A DNA stretch of 64,000 nucleotides from JAMXLG01 sp963765935. GTDB taxonomy: Bacteria > Vulcanimicrobiota > Vulcanimicrobiia > Vulcanimicrobiales > Vulcanimicrobiaceae. The stretch is from the NCBI GenBank assembly GCA_963765935.1, contig CAVXXX010000003.1, forward strand, positions 186,001-250,000. Direction: 5' to 3'. A program made the translations under genes and the position numbers. Shown one piece after another: positions 40,689-50,045 of the stretch; position 1 is the stretch's first letter, and every line of letters begins with the position of its first letter. The notes below the pieces were generated by a model. It was not told the origin of the DNA. It made no database searches and saw nothing but the letters and a program-made list of their open reading frames with translations.

Positions 40689-42446
40689 ATGCAACGATGT
40701 CTTAGAATTGCGGCCGCTATAGTCGCGCTCGGCGTGTTTGCTGCATGCACGCATGCGGTGCATGGTACGCAAAGCGACGCCGGCACAACACTCACGGTTG
40801 CGATTCAAAAGGAACCGATTGCGCTCGATCCGTTGGTGCTTGAAGGCCTCAGCGCGTATACGTTTAGCGAACTGCTCTATTCGTATCTGACGAACTACGA
40901 CTCGAACGGCCGCACCGTCCCCGATCTAGCGCGCGACGTTCCGACGCCGGAAAACGGCGGCGTTTCGCCGGACGGGAAGCGCCTTACATTCCACTTGCGG
41001 CACGGCGTGCATTGGCAAGACGGTGCTCCGGTGACATCGCAGGATGTCGTCTTCACGTATCACGCCGTCATGAATCCGGCAAATAACGTTCCGGAGCGCA
41101 TCGGCTACGATGAAATCGCATCCATCGCCGCTCCCGATCCGTATACCGTTGTCATCACGCTCAAACGACCGTACTCACCGATCGTTGCGCTCTTTTTCGG
41201 CGGAGACAGCAACTACCCCATCCTGCCGGCGCATTTGCTCGCAGCAAAAGCGAACGTCAACAACGACGCATTTAATTCAGCGCCCGTCGGATCGGGGCCA
41301 TACCGGCTCGATCGATGGGAACGTGGCGACCGGCTGACGTTTGCGGCGAATGCGACGTATTTCGCCGGCAAACCGAAGATCAACCGTCTCGTGCTTCCCG
41401 TCATTGCGAACGACTCGACGACAATCGACGAACTGCAGTCCGGAGAAATCGATGCGGCGTTCATGATGGATGCGTCGCGCATCGATCAGCTTCGCGCGAT
41501 CCCGCGCCACCGCGTCGTCGTAACGCCGGTGCCGTATTTTTATGCGCTCGGATTCAATCTGACCGATCCGATCCTGCGCGACCTCAACGTGCGGCGCGCG
41601 TTTGCAATGGGGATCGACCGCCGCAGCCTGACCGAAAAGATCACGCATGGCGTCTACGATCCCGATGCGGCGATGCGTGGACTCTTTACTTGGGCGTACG
41701 ATCCAACCGTGACGTTGCCGCCGTACGATCCGGCGCAATCGGCAGCGCTGTTAACCCAAGATGGATGGATTCCCGGTCCGAACGGCATCCGCGTGAAACA
41801 AGGCCGTCCGCTGCATCTCGAAATCTCGTTCGCGATCGGCGAAGGGATCACCACGCGATTTGCTACTGCGGTTGCTGCCGAGGAACGAGCGATCGGCATC
41901 GACGTTTCACTCCATCAGTACGATCGCACGCAGTTCCTATCGATCCAAGGACCGATGATGCAAGGACGATACCAAATCACGCTTTACGACTATCAAGCGA
42001 CGTATGATCCCGATGTTTCTTGGCTGCTTGCATGCGATCAGCGAGGCCCGCACGGCTTCAACGATACGCGGTTCTGCGACTCGCAGGTCGATGCGCTGCT
42101 GGCGCGCGGAGCGTCATCGTACGATCGCTCGACGCGTGCTTCCGCCTACCGCCAGATACAGCGGCGTCTTGCCGATGAGCTCCCGTACGCGTTCCTGTGC
42201 CAGATCAGTGAAGTCGATGTCATTCCCGAGAATCTGCGCGGCTTCGCGCCGCCGCTGCTCTCACCGTTCAATTCGATTGCGGGGTGGCACTACGGCACCA
42301 GTTTGTCGATGACCACATCGGTGAACGCCTCGGTTCCGAGCGGCGGAGTGCCGTCTGCAAGTTCCGCGGTGCGCGCGCCGGTCGCGTATGCCTCTTCGAC
42401 CGCACGTTCGATGCGCGCGGCATTGAGATCGTCGTCAAAACTATAA
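40689..42446 (+). CDS. Oligopeptide-type ABC transporter substrate-binding lipoprotein (SBP family 5)
   Basis: 585 residues with a lipoprotein signal (AAAIVALGVFAACTH). The family 5 core includes LTVAIQKEPIALDPL, LTFHLRHGVHWQDGAPVTSQD, VGSGPYRLDRWERGD and LNVRRAFAMGIDRRSL. Such proteins capture peptides, nickel or sugars for ABC uptake; no permease or ATPase gene adjoins it. The expected end is around GWHYGTS, but the frame runs on for about 48 more residues, antisense to the leuB 3' end (157-base overlap). Divergent from the S12/DadA operon. Confidence 0.88.
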   Translation: MQRCLRIAAAIVALGVFAACTHAVHGTQSDAGTTLTVAIQKEPIALDPLVLEGLSAYTFSELLYSYLTNYDSNGRTVPDLARDVPTPENGGVSPDGKRLTFHLRHGVHWQDGAPVTSQDVVFTYHAVMNPANNVPERIGYDEIASIAAPDPYTVVITLKRPYSPIVALFFGGDSNYPILPAHLLAAKANVNNDAFNSAPVGSGPYRLDRWERGDRLTFAANATYFAGKPKINRLVLPVIANDSTTIDELQSGEIDAAFMMDASRIDQLRAIPRHRVVVTPVPYFYALGFNLTDPILRDLNVRRAFAMGIDRRSLTEKITHGVYDPDAAMRGLFTWAYDPTVTLPPYDPAQSAALLTQDGWIPGPNGIRVKQGRPLHLEISFAIGEGITTRFATAVAAEERAIGIDVSLHQYDRTQFLSIQGPMMQGRYQITLYDYQATYDPDVSWLLACDQRGPHGFNDTRFCDSQVDALLARGASSYDRSTRASAYRQIQRRLADELPYAFLCQISEVDVIPENLRGFAPPLLSPFNSIAGWHYGTSLSMTTSVNASVPSGGVPSASSAVRAPVAYASSTARSMRAALRSSSKL

Positions 42447-43366
42447 CGGAGCAGCAGCGCCGCTGAAAGAATCGCCGCCGTCGGATTGGCGATGCCTTTT
42501 CCGGCGATATCCGGAGCCGTTCCGGCGATCGGTTCGTAGAGTCCGAATTGACGACCGGCCGTCCCTCGGGTGCCGAGACTCGCGCTCGGGAGCGTTCCGA
42601 TCGATCCCGTGAGAATCGCCGCTTCATCGGAGAGAATATCGCCGAACATGTTCTCGGTCACGATGACATCGAAATCACCAGGACGGCGCACGAGTTGCAT
42701 CGCCGCATTATCGACGAGCAAATGATCGAGTTCGATATCAGGATACGCACTGGCGACACGCTGCACCACGCGGCGCCATAAGCGCGACGTTTCCAAAATA
42801 TTCTGCTTGTCGACCGATGTCACGCGTTTGCGCCGTCCGCGCGCGAGTTCGAATGCCGTGCGAGCGATCCGCTCGATCTCCGGCGCGCGATACATCATCG
42901 TGTCGACCGCCATTTCTACGCCGTCCTCGACGCGCTGCTCCTTCGGCTTCCCGAAATAGATACCGCCGGTCAGCTCGCGGACAACCATCAGATCCAGGCC
43001 GCGAACGAGTTGCGGTTTGAGCGACGATGCATCTTCCAATCCTGGGAAAACGCGTACCGGTCGCAGATTCGCGTACAATTCGTAGTCGCGTCTCAAAAGA
43101 AAGAGCGCATACTCCGGGCGTTCCGCGAGCGGCTTTGTATCGTATTGCGGCAAACCGACACTGCCGAACAGAATTGCCGCACTGGAATCGGCAAGTGCGC
43201 GCGCCTCGCCGGGTAACGCGGGCAAACCGCGTTCGAGCGCAGCCCCGCCCACCGCACTCTCGATGCAACGCAAATCGCCGCGCACGTGCCGCAGTACGCG
43301 CACCGCGGCGCGCGTGACCTCAGGCCCGACGCCGTCGCCGGGAAATACGGCAATCGTTTGCGACAC
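42290..43366 (-). CDS. leuB: 3-isopropylmalate dehydrogenase
   Basis: 358 residues. Key blocks: IAVFPGDGVGPEVT, LRRDYELYANLRPVR, VVRELTGGIYFG, the Mg/substrate site TENMFGDILSDEAAIL and the NAD loop PIAGTAPDIAGKGIANP. It catalyses the oxidative decarboxylation step of leucine synthesis. Other leu genes are not in view. It follows divIVA by nine bases, and its 3' end lies under the tail of the SBP gene. Confidence 0.94.
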   Translation of the reverse strand: MSQTIAVFPGDGVGPEVTRAAVRVLRHVRGDLRCIESAVGGAALERGLPALPGEARALADSSAAILFGSVGLPQYDTKPLAERPEYALFLLRRDYELYANLRPVRVFPGLEDASSLKPQLVRGLDLMVVRELTGGIYFGKPKEQRVEDGVEMAVDTMMYRAPEIERIARTAFELARGRRKRVTSVDKQNILETSRLWRRVVQRVASAYPDIELDHLLVDNAAMQLVRRPGDFDVIVTENMFGDILSDEAAILTGSIGTLPSASLGTRGTAGRQFGLYEPIAGTAPDIAGKGIANPTAAILSAALLLRYSFDDDLNAARIERAVEEAYATGARTAELADGTPPLGTEAFTDVVIDKLVP

Positions 43367-43375
43367 GCGGGTCTC

Positions 43376-43912
43376 CTAGGTAACGGTTATGCGGGTCGTA
43401 TCGGGTGACGGTTCGATCGGCATCGGCTGGTGCACGGCTGCAGCCGGCTCGGCCGCCGCAGACGGCGGGTGCGAATTCTCGAGGAGCGAGAGATGCGTCA
43501 TCAACACGCTGCGCAATTCACTCTTGGCTTTCTCCGCTGCTTCGATCGCGCGCTGATGCTCGCGACGTACCTCGAGAATCGTATCGTTGTACGTGGCGAT
43601 CTCACGCTCGGATGCCAAGCGCGCCTGCTCTTTGATGAGATCCGCTTCCTTGTGCGCCGATGCTTTGACTTCATCGGCGGTGCGTTGAGCGAGCAGCAGC
43701 GTGTTTTGCAGCGACTCTTCCATCGCCTTGAAGTGGCTGATACGCTCGCGCAGATCGGCGATCTCCGCCTCTAAGGCGGCATTATGCGTCGCATCGTCTT
43801 CGAGCGTCTCGATGATGTCATCGAGGAACTGATCCACTTCCGTGCGATCGTAGCCTTGCAGCGCTTTTTTGAATGACTTGTGTTGGATGTCGACCGGTGT
43901 GATTTTTTGCAT
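43376..43912 (-). CDS. divIVA: DivIVA domain protein
   Basis: 178 residues. The start (MQKITPVDIQHKSFKKALQG followed by YDRTEVDQFLDDI) is the DivIVA lipid-binding N-terminus, followed by coiled coil to about residue 140 and a Pro/Ala-rich tail. DivIVA binds negatively curved membrane at poles and septa and recruits partners. It follows sepF by three bases, the standard Gram-positive-type division arrangement. Confidence 0.92.
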   Translation of the reverse strand: MQKITPVDIQHKSFKKALQGYDRTEVDQFLDDIIETLEDDATHNAALEAEIADLRERISHFKAMEESLQNTLLLAQRTADEVKASAHKEADLIKEQARLASEREIATYNDTILEVRREHQRAIEAAEKAKSELRSVLMTHLSLLENSHPPSAAAEPAAAVHQPMPIEPSPDTTRITVT

Positions 43913-43915
43913 GGA

Positions 43916-44332
43916 TTACCCGCGGTTTGCCATAAAGTCGAGCGTGCCGTCCCCAGCCATCGTGTCGCGCAACCCTGCTGCGTTCACGACCACACCCGCG
44001 GGAACGACCAAATAGATCGCTTCGGCTAGTTTCTGTATCTTACCGTCAATCGTGTATGCAACGCCCGATGTAAAATCGACGACCCGCTGCAACAGCGTCC
44101 GATCTGCATTTTGCAGATTAATGATCACGACTTGCCGGTTGCGCAACGCGTCGGCGATTTCGACGACGTCTTGAAAGTTGCGCGGTGAATAGACGCTGAC
44201 TTCCGTGCCAGAACGACGCCCCGCGTTGCTCAGCGGTACGACGCGACCCGGCGCTACCGGCTCGTCGTCGTAGAGTTCGTCTTCCTCATCGCGGATCGAG
44301 AAGAACGATCCGATTTTGCTAAACATGCTCAT
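43916..44332 (-). CDS. sepF: Cell division protein SepF
   Basis: 138 residues. An N-terminal amphipathic membrane-binding helix (MFSKIGSFFSIRDEEDELY) and an acidic linker precede the SepF core (VSVYSPRNFQDVVEIADALR, VIINLQNADRTLLQRVVDF, GVAYTIDGKIQKLAEAIYLV). SepF tethers FtsZ to the membrane; it replaces FtsA in many Terrabacteria, and no ftsA is present here. Confidence 0.94.
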   Translation of the reverse strand: MSMFSKIGSFFSIRDEEDELYDDEPVAPGRVVPLSNAGRRSGTEVSVYSPRNFQDVVEIADALRNRQVVIINLQNADRTLLQRVVDFTSGVAYTIDGKIQKLAEAIYLVVPAGVVVNAAGLRDTMAGDGTLDFMANRG

Positions 44333-44354
44333 GGGGGTTTGGCACCCTCCTCAT

Positions 44355-45029
44355 TTACGTGTCGTAGCGGCGTTCACCGAAGAGCGCCGTACCGATGCGC
44401 ACCATCGTGGAGCCGGCCCGCACGGCTTCGCGCCAGTCTCCAGACATGCCGATTGAGAGCGTTCTTCCACCTATCTCCGCAAACGTCTTTGCTGCCGTCT
44501 CAAATGCCCGCGAGATTTCCGCGCGGTCCGCGGTGACGGGCCCGATTGCCATTACGCCGTCGAGTGCCAGGGACGGCTGCGCGGCAATCGCTTCCGCGAC
44601 GCGGGGCGCCTCTTCGAGCGATACGCCGAAACGCTCGGCGGGCGAAATATTGACTTGGACGAGCACGGTGAGCTGTTTTCCCGCCTTCGCTGCCGCCAAA
44701 CCGAGTGCGCGGGCCGCGTCAACCCGGTCGACGCTCTGCACGAAGTCGAAGAGCTCGGCGATCGCCTTTGCTTTGTTGGTTTGGAAGTGCCCGATGAAAT
44801 GCTTTTGCATGCCGGACGGGATGAGCGCGAACTTCGCCTTCGCCTCTTGGACGTAGTTTTCACCGATCGCATCGAGCCCCGCATGCGCGGCTTCCACGAT
44901 CGCCTCTACCGGCTGCTTTTTGCTGACGCCCAGAATCCGTACGCTTCCGCGCGCGCGGCCGCAAGCGCGAAGTTCTTCATCGATGTCCCGCCGCAACGCC
45001 GCGAGGCGTTCGGCAATACCGGCAATCAC
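44355..45029 (-). CDS. yggS: YggS family pyridoxal phosphate homeostasis protein
   Basis: 224 residues from the GTG at 45029, which overlaps the lgt stop (GTGA). The PLP-binding Lys is in VRILGVSKKQPVEAI; GENYVQEAKAK, HFIGHFQTNKAKAI, LVQVNISPAERFGVS and LSIGMSGDWREAV are conserved. It is a single-domain TIM-barrel PLP carrier rather than an enzyme with known substrate. Its place between lgt and sepF is the usual Gram-positive-type division context. Confidence 0.92.
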   Translation of the reverse strand: MIAGIAERLAALRRDIDEELRACGRARGSVRILGVSKKQPVEAIVEAAHAGLDAIGENYVQEAKAKFALIPSGMQKHFIGHFQTNKAKAIAELFDFVQSVDRVDAARALGLAAAKAGKQLTVLVQVNISPAERFGVSLEEAPRVAEAIAAQPSLALDGVMAIGPVTADRAEISRAFETAAKTFAEIGGRTLSIGMSGDWREAVRAGSTMVRIGTALFGERRYDT

Positions 45030-45880
45030 GCTGCGCTCGCGGCAGGCTCCGTGACATCCGTGCGCCGTCCACGACGGGCGCAATAGACGATGCCGATGAT
45101 GCCGATCGGAATCATCGGCAATGCATAGAGTTGTCCGCCCGTAATACCGTGCCAGGCGAAATCCGCATGGCGCCAGATCTCCGCAACGCTACGCGTGATC
45201 CCGTACATCGTGAACCAGCTCCAGCCAACCACGCCATCGGGTGGACGACGGCGATAGATGAAGAACAGAATCGGAAGCGTGAGAATATCGAGGACCGCTT
45301 CGTATAATTGTGCGGGGTGGCGATATGTCGTGCCCCATACTTCCGCATCGCCGGGACGATTGGGGACGATACACCATGGACGATCGGGATTGCAGATGTC
45401 GCCCCATAATTCGTCGTTGATGAAATTGACGAGGCGCGTCAGCGTGATTCCGACCGGCAAAAGCATGACGACTTCGTCGGCAAGCACCATGTATTTCAGT
45501 TGCGGGTGCTTTCGCACGAAGAGGGCGATCGCGACGATGACGCCGACAAGCCCGCCGTGGAAGGCCATGCCGCCGTTCCATACGGCGATGAAATTGACCG
45601 GATTGCTGGTATATGAGGCGAGGTCGTGCTTGGAAATGATGTCGTTGATGACGAAGAACGTCCGGCCGCCGATCAGCACCCCGACAAGGGCATAGAACAG
45701 AAAGTCCTGGATCTGTTCCTTTGTCAGGCCGAGCCGCAACCGGCCCGCGGGACGGCTCATCCAAAGGTAAACGGCGATAAATCCGACGAGGTAGGCAATG
45801 CCGTACCAATGGATGCCCCACCGGCCGAGGTGAATCGCAACCGGGTCGACATTTGTCGGATAGTTAAACCAATGCTGCAT
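45026..45880 (-). CDS. lgt: Prolipoprotein diacylglyceryl transferase
   Basis: 284 residues with about seven membrane helices. The hallmark HGGLVGV motif appears as NGGMAFHGGLVGVIVA; the conserved Arg/Asn block is RLVNFINDELWGD, and RHPAQLYEAVLD also fits. It attaches diacylglycerol to lipobox Cys of prelipoproteins, of which at least six are encoded in this window. Divergent from ccdA with only 38 bases between. Confidence 0.95.
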   Translation of the reverse strand: MQHWFNYPTNVDPVAIHLGRWGIHWYGIAYLVGFIAVYLWMSRPAGRLRLGLTKEQIQDFLFYALVGVLIGGRTFFVINDIISKHDLASYTSNPVNFIAVWNGGMAFHGGLVGVIVAIALFVRKHPQLKYMVLADEVVMLLPVGITLTRLVNFINDELWGDICNPDRPWCIVPNRPGDAEVWGTTYRHPAQLYEAVLDILTLPILFFIYRRRPPDGVVGWSWFTMYGITRSVAEIWRHADFAWHGITGGQLYALPMIPIGIIGIVYCARRGRRTDVTEPAASAA

Positions 45881-45918
45881 CGAGAAGTTCTTTAATGGTT
45901 GAGAAGTAACCTGACGAA

Positions 45919-46653
45919 ATGAATAGCACGACGCACGTTACCGCCGGCATAGCGTTCCTAGCCGGGCTCGTTTCCTTCGTGTCTCCATGCGTCCTCCCGC
46001 TGGTGCCGGCGTACCTGTCGCTGCTGACCGGTTCCAGCCTCGAGGAGTTACAAGCGCAGGAGACTCGCGCACAGATGCGAGCCGGCGCTGTTGCGCATGC
46101 AATTGCGTTCATTATCGGCTTCACCGTGGTCTTCGTCGTGCTCGGGCTCACCGCCAGTGCAATCGGCGGCGTCTTGAACGCTAATCGCGTGCTCATCGCG
46201 CAAATCGGCGGGTGCATCGTCATCATCCTCGGCCTGCACATGATGGGGATGCTGCGGATTCCGTTCCTGATGATGGACGCGCGCGTGCATCTGCAACGCG
46301 AGCGCCGCACCTACTGGACCTCCACGCTCGTAGGAATCGCCTTTGCAGCCGGGTGGTCGCCCTGTATCGGCCCGATCTTGGCGGGAATTCTCGCGATTGC
46401 GTCGCAGCAGCACAACGCCGAGGCGGCGTTACTGCTCCTCGTCTATTCCTTGGGATTGGCCGTGCCGTTCTTCCTGACCGCGCTTGCGATCGGAGCCGTT
46501 CTGCCGATCCTCAACCGCATCAAGCGGTTCTTGCCGGCGATTGAATTCACGGCTGGGCTGTTCTTGGTTGCGGTGGGTCTCGTTCTCGTCAACAACGCGT
46601 TTCTCACCGTCGCAGGATGGTTCTATCAATTTGTCCCCACACCGAACCTTTAA
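45919..46653 (+). CDS. ccdA: Cytochrome c biogenesis protein CcdA (DsbD-type transmembrane reductase)
   Basis: 244 residues with six membrane helices. The two redox cysteines are in SFVSPCVLPLVPAYLSLLTG and FAAGWSPCIGPILAGILA. It carries electrons from cytoplasmic thioredoxin across the membrane to reduce heme-binding apocytochromes or other thiols. The lspA start lies inside its 3' end. Confidence 0.93.
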   Translation: MNSTTHVTAGIAFLAGLVSFVSPCVLPLVPAYLSLLTGSSLEELQAQETRAQMRAGAVAHAIAFIIGFTVVFVVLGLTASAIGGVLNANRVLIAQIGGCIVIILGLHMMGMLRIPFLMMDARVHLQRERRTYWTSTLVGIAFAAGWSPCIGPILAGILAIASQQHNAEAALLLLVYSLGLAVPFFLTALAIGAVLPILNRIKRFLPAIEFTAGLFLVAVGLVLVNNAFLTVAGWFYQFVPTPNL

Positions 46654-47110
46654 CGCAAACGTTTTTATCGTGATCGCCGCGATCGTGGCGTTCGTTGCCG
46701 ATCAGGCGACAAAGCGCTGGATCACGTCGTCGTTCCTGCCCGGTGAGAGCCGCATCGTCGTTCCGCAGTTGCTGAAATGGACGTACGAACGCAACACGCA
46801 CGGTGCGTTCGGACTCTTCGGCAGCAACGGCTTTTTGCTGATCCTCATGGCAGTGGTCGTACTGTTGATCTTTTGGCTTAGCTTCCGGGATCAGGCGGCG
46901 CAGTCGCGGCTGGTGTGCATCGCGTTTGGAATGATCGTCGGCGGCGCAATCGGAAACATCGTCGACCGCGTGCATCTCGGCTATGTCGTCGATTTCATCG
47001 ACTTCTACCGGATTTGGCCGAACATCTTCAACATCGGCGATTCGTGCATTACGTGCGGCGTTATTTTGCTGCTGCTCTCGAGCCTTGGCCGCTCACGTCG
47101 TCACGCCTGA
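46631..47110 (+). CDS. lspA: Lipoprotein signal peptidase
   Basis: 159 residues from a TTG at 46631 (start uncertain; a GTG at 46670 would also be possible). Four membrane helices are present. Conserved blocks: VADQATKRWI, YERNTHGAFGLFG, GGAIGNIVDRVHLGYVVDFID with one catalytic Asp, and FNIGDSCITCG with the other. It removes signal peptides after Lgt modification. It overlaps ccdA upstream (23 bases) and rluD downstream (26 bases). Confidence 0.92.
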   Translation: MSPHRTFNANVFIVIAAIVAFVADQATKRWITSSFLPGESRIVVPQLLKWTYERNTHGAFGLFGSNGFLLILMAVVVLLIFWLSFRDQAAQSRLVCIAFGMIVGGAIGNIVDRVHLGYVVDFIDFYRIWPNIFNIGDSCITCGVILLLLSSLGRSRRHA

Positions 47111-47984
47111 GGAGGCGGGAACCCGGACGGACGTCATTGTTGCACGGCTGACCGGCGCATCGCGATCGCTCGTATCCGACGCGGTGAAACGCGGCGACGT
47201 GCGCGTCAACGGCGGTGCCGTCAAACCGAGCCATCCGCTCGAGGCGGAGGACGTGTTGGAATACGTCGTCGGCGAGCGTGAACCGCTCGTTGCAACACCG
47301 GAAGAAATCGCACTTCCGATTCTCTACGAAGACGACGACGTGCTGGTCGTCAACAAACCCGCCGGGATGGTGACGCATCCCGCGCACGGCGCGACGAGCG
47401 GAACGCTCGTCAACGCAATGCTCGCACATATCGGAACCCTGCCCGGCGATCCGCTTCGCCCGGGACTCGTACACCGGTTGGATCGCGATACGTCAGGATT
47501 ACTCATCATTGCAAAGACGGCGGAAGCCTTATCCGCGCTCGGCATCGCAATGAAAGCGCGGCGCATTCATCGCGAGTATTTGGGACTGGTGCACGGCGTG
47601 CCGCAGTACGCACAGGGACGCGTCGACGGTCCGATCGGACGCGATCCGCACAACCGGCTGAAATACGCGATCGTGCGCGACGGAAAGCCGGCGGTCACGC
47701 ATTATGAAATTCGCGAGGCGTTTAAAAAACATGCCGAGCTGATGTTCCGTTTGGAAACCGGACGCACGCATCAAATTCGCGTGCACATGGCCGCTATGGG
47801 GAATCCCATCGTCAACGATCCCGTCTACGGACACGAAGAATCGCGCTTCGGCTTACCCGGCCAAGCGCTGCACGCGTGGAAATTGTCGTTCGAACATCCG
47901 CGTACCGGTGACGAGATGCACTTCGAAGCAGCGGTCCCTCCTGAATATCTTCATGCGCGACATCTTCTCGCTGCAGAAGGTTGA
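47085..47984 (+). CDS. rluD: RluD-type 23S rRNA pseudouridine synthase
   Basis: 299 residues from the TTG at 47085 inside lspA. An S4 domain is N-terminal (TRTDVIVARLTGASRSLVSD, then VKRGDVRVNGGAVKPS). The synthase domain follows: VVNKPAGMVTHPA, LVHRLDRDTSGLLIIAK with the catalytic Asp, and LETGRTHQIRVHMAAMGNPI. It modifies the helix 69 region of 23S rRNA. The lspA-rluD order is common. Confidence 0.93.
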   Translation: MAAHVVTPEEAGTRTDVIVARLTGASRSLVSDAVKRGDVRVNGGAVKPSHPLEAEDVLEYVVGEREPLVATPEEIALPILYEDDDVLVVNKPAGMVTHPAHGATSGTLVNAMLAHIGTLPGDPLRPGLVHRLDRDTSGLLIIAKTAEALSALGIAMKARRIHREYLGLVHGVPQYAQGRVDGPIGRDPHNRLKYAIVRDGKPAVTHYEIREAFKKHAELMFRLETGRTHQIRVHMAAMGNPIVNDPVYGHEESRFGLPGQALHAWKLSFEHPRTGDEMHFEAAVPPEYLHARHLLAAEG

Positions 47985-49044
47985 CGGCAGCGCGCGTCGC
48001 GGCACGCTGACGCTGGCGCACGGCCTCGTTCATACGCCGACGTTTATGCCCGTCGGAACTGCTGCCACGGTGAAGGCGTTAACGCCCGAGGAAGTGCGCA
48101 GCGCACACAGTCAAATCATTCTCGCCAACACCTATCATTTATGGTTGCGCCCGGGTCGCGATCTTATCGTGGATGCCGGCGGCATCCATCAGTTCATGGC
48201 GTGGAACGGACCGATCCTCACAGATTCCGGCGGCTTTCAAGTTTTCAGCTTACAAGAACGTCGTAAACTCGACGACGATGGCGTTACGTTTCAATCCCAC
48301 ATTGACGGCAGCACGCATCGATTCACGCCCGAATCCGTGATCGAATTCGAAGAAGCACTTGGGGTCGATATCGCCATGGTACTGGATGTCTGCGTCAAGC
48401 TTCCGGCGACGGTCGAAGAATTAGCGGAATCGGTGCGGATGACGACGGCGTGGGCGAAGCGCTCGCGCGAAGCATGGAAGCGGGAGGAGACGGCCGTATT
48501 CGCAATCATGCAAGGCGGGCTCGATTTTGAGTTACGGGAACGCAGCGCGTGCGAGATCGTTGGGTTAGATTTCCCCGGATATGCAATCGGCGGATTGTCG
48601 GTCGGCGAAACACGTGAAGAGATGTACGCAACCGCGCGTCACGCGGCATCGTTGCTTCCCGTCGAGCGGCCGCGGTACCTGATGGGCGTCGGCACGGTGA
48701 AAGACATCATCATGGCCGTGGACTGCGGTATCGACATGTTCGACTGCGTCTATCCCACGCGATGCGGACGCAACGGCCGCGCCATGATGCGCAGCGGCGA
48801 ATTCAACATACGCAACGCCGCCTACGTGCGCGACTTCTCACCCGTCGATCCGCAATGCGACTGCTATGTCTGCACGACCTACACTCGTGCGTATGTGAAT
48901 CACCTCTTCCGGGCCAACGAAATGCTCGGCCCGCGTCTGCTTTCGTACCACAACATCTACGTGCTCAACGACATCATGCGCGACGCACGTGAAGCAATAG
49001 AACTGGGAGCATGGACCTCTTTTCGCGACCGCTTCTTCTCCTAA
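47953..49044 (+). CDS. tgt: Queuine tRNA-ribosyltransferase
   Basis: 363 residues from the ATG at 47953, overlapping rluD by 32 bases. TPTFMPVGTAATVKAL and LANTYHLWLRPG begin the barrel, LTDSGGFQVFSL holds one catalytic Asp, RYLMGVG and the catalytic block GIDMFDCVYPTRCGRNGRA follow, and the zinc site is CDCYVC with a later His. It exchanges guanine-34 for queuine/preQ1 in GUN anticodons. No queuosine-synthesis genes are in the window. Confidence 0.94.
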   Translation: MRDIFSLQKVDGSARRGTLTLAHGLVHTPTFMPVGTAATVKALTPEEVRSAHSQIILANTYHLWLRPGRDLIVDAGGIHQFMAWNGPILTDSGGFQVFSLQERRKLDDDGVTFQSHIDGSTHRFTPESVIEFEEALGVDIAMVLDVCVKLPATVEELAESVRMTTAWAKRSREAWKREETAVFAIMQGGLDFELRERSACEIVGLDFPGYAIGGLSVGETREEMYATARHAASLLPVERPRYLMGVGTVKDIIMAVDCGIDMFDCVYPTRCGRNGRAMMRSGEFNIRNAAYVRDFSPVDPQCDCYVCTTYTRAYVNHLFRANEMLGPRLLSYHNIYVLNDIMRDAREAIELGAWTSFRDRFFS

Positions 49045-50045
49045 GTACGGCAGCGATGGCCTTACTGGCCGTGTCTGCCCCGCCGGCTTCGCAAATGGAG
49101 CCGTATCTTCACGCACAAAGGCTCGTAAACATCGGCTCACGCAACTTGAACATCTACTGCACTGGCAGTGGATCGCCCGCGGTCGTCTTGGATGCCGGTT
49201 TGGGCGACACGACGGAAGTTTGGTATAAAGTTCAGGGGCCAATCTCAAAGCGCACGCGAGTCTGCTCGTACGATCGTGCAGGCATGGGTTTTAGCGATGG
49301 TGCGGCATCAACGCGCGATGCGTGGTCGGTCGTGAGCGATCTTCACGCGCTCTTGCACGCCGCCGGCGTTGCGCCGCCGTACGTGCTGGTAGCACATTCC
49401 ATTGCCGGATTGTACGCGCCGCTCTATGCGGATCGGTATCCAAACGAGGTGGCTGGAATGGTCCTTGTCGATCCCACGCCGCCTTATGTGTATCGCCGTG
49501 AAGCATTGGTCGCGCCCGCCGTTGCGCAACTCGCCAAAGGCGCAGAAGAGTCGGCGAGAGCGTGTTACGGCGCCGCAGCGTCGGGTCATCTCGAGCCGGG
49601 CGACAAAGCCTACGGAGATTGTCTCGGTACTCCCGCTCAGCAGCGCGCGTCGTGCCAAAAAGACGGGCCGGCGCTATGTGCGTTCGAAGACGTGCAGACA
49701 GCTCACCAGAGTAGTCGATGGTTCTGGTACGACTCCCTGTCGGAAGCGGAATCGGGCGACGGTGCGGATTCCACCGAAGCGCAGCGAGCGCAACGCAAGT
49801 ATGGCGCGCTGCCGCTTATCATTTTGACGGCAACTGACGGCCTCAAACACTCCGGCATGCCGGAAGCTCAACAGATTGCAGCTTGGAAAATGTGGAACGC
49901 AATGCACGACGAGCTTGCGCGATATTCATCGGTCGGCGTCAACTTTGTCGTTCAAGACAGCGGGCATTATATCCAATTGGAGCGCCCGGCGGCCGTACTA
50001 TCCGCAGTCGAGGAAGTGGTAGATCAGGCACGTGCTCGGCGATAA
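49011..50045 (+). CDS. Secreted alpha/beta hydrolase
   Basis: 344 residues with a signal-like N-terminus (LLLLSTAAMALLAVSAPPAS), overlapping tgt by 34 bases. The fold is clear: VVLDAGLGDTTEVWYKV (oxyanion region), VCSYDRAGMGFSD, nucleophile elbow VLVAHSIAGLYA (Ser) and C-terminal QDSGHYIQLERP (His). The substrate is unknown. It precedes a TonB receptor by about 140 bases with no clear terminator between. Confidence 0.85.
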   Translation: MDLFSRPLLLLSTAAMALLAVSAPPASQMEPYLHAQRLVNIGSRNLNIYCTGSGSPAVVLDAGLGDTTEVWYKVQGPISKRTRVCSYDRAGMGFSDGAASTRDAWSVVSDLHALLHAAGVAPPYVLVAHSIAGLYAPLYADRYPNEVAGMVLVDPTPPYVYRREALVAPAVAQLAKGAEESARACYGAAASGHLEPGDKAYGDCLGTPAQQRASCQKDGPALCAFEDVQTAHQSSRWFWYDSLSEAESGDGADSTEAQRAQRKYGALPLIILTATDGLKHSGMPEAQQIAAWKMWNAMHDELARYSSVGVNFVVQDSGHYIQLERPAAVLSAVEEVVDQARARR

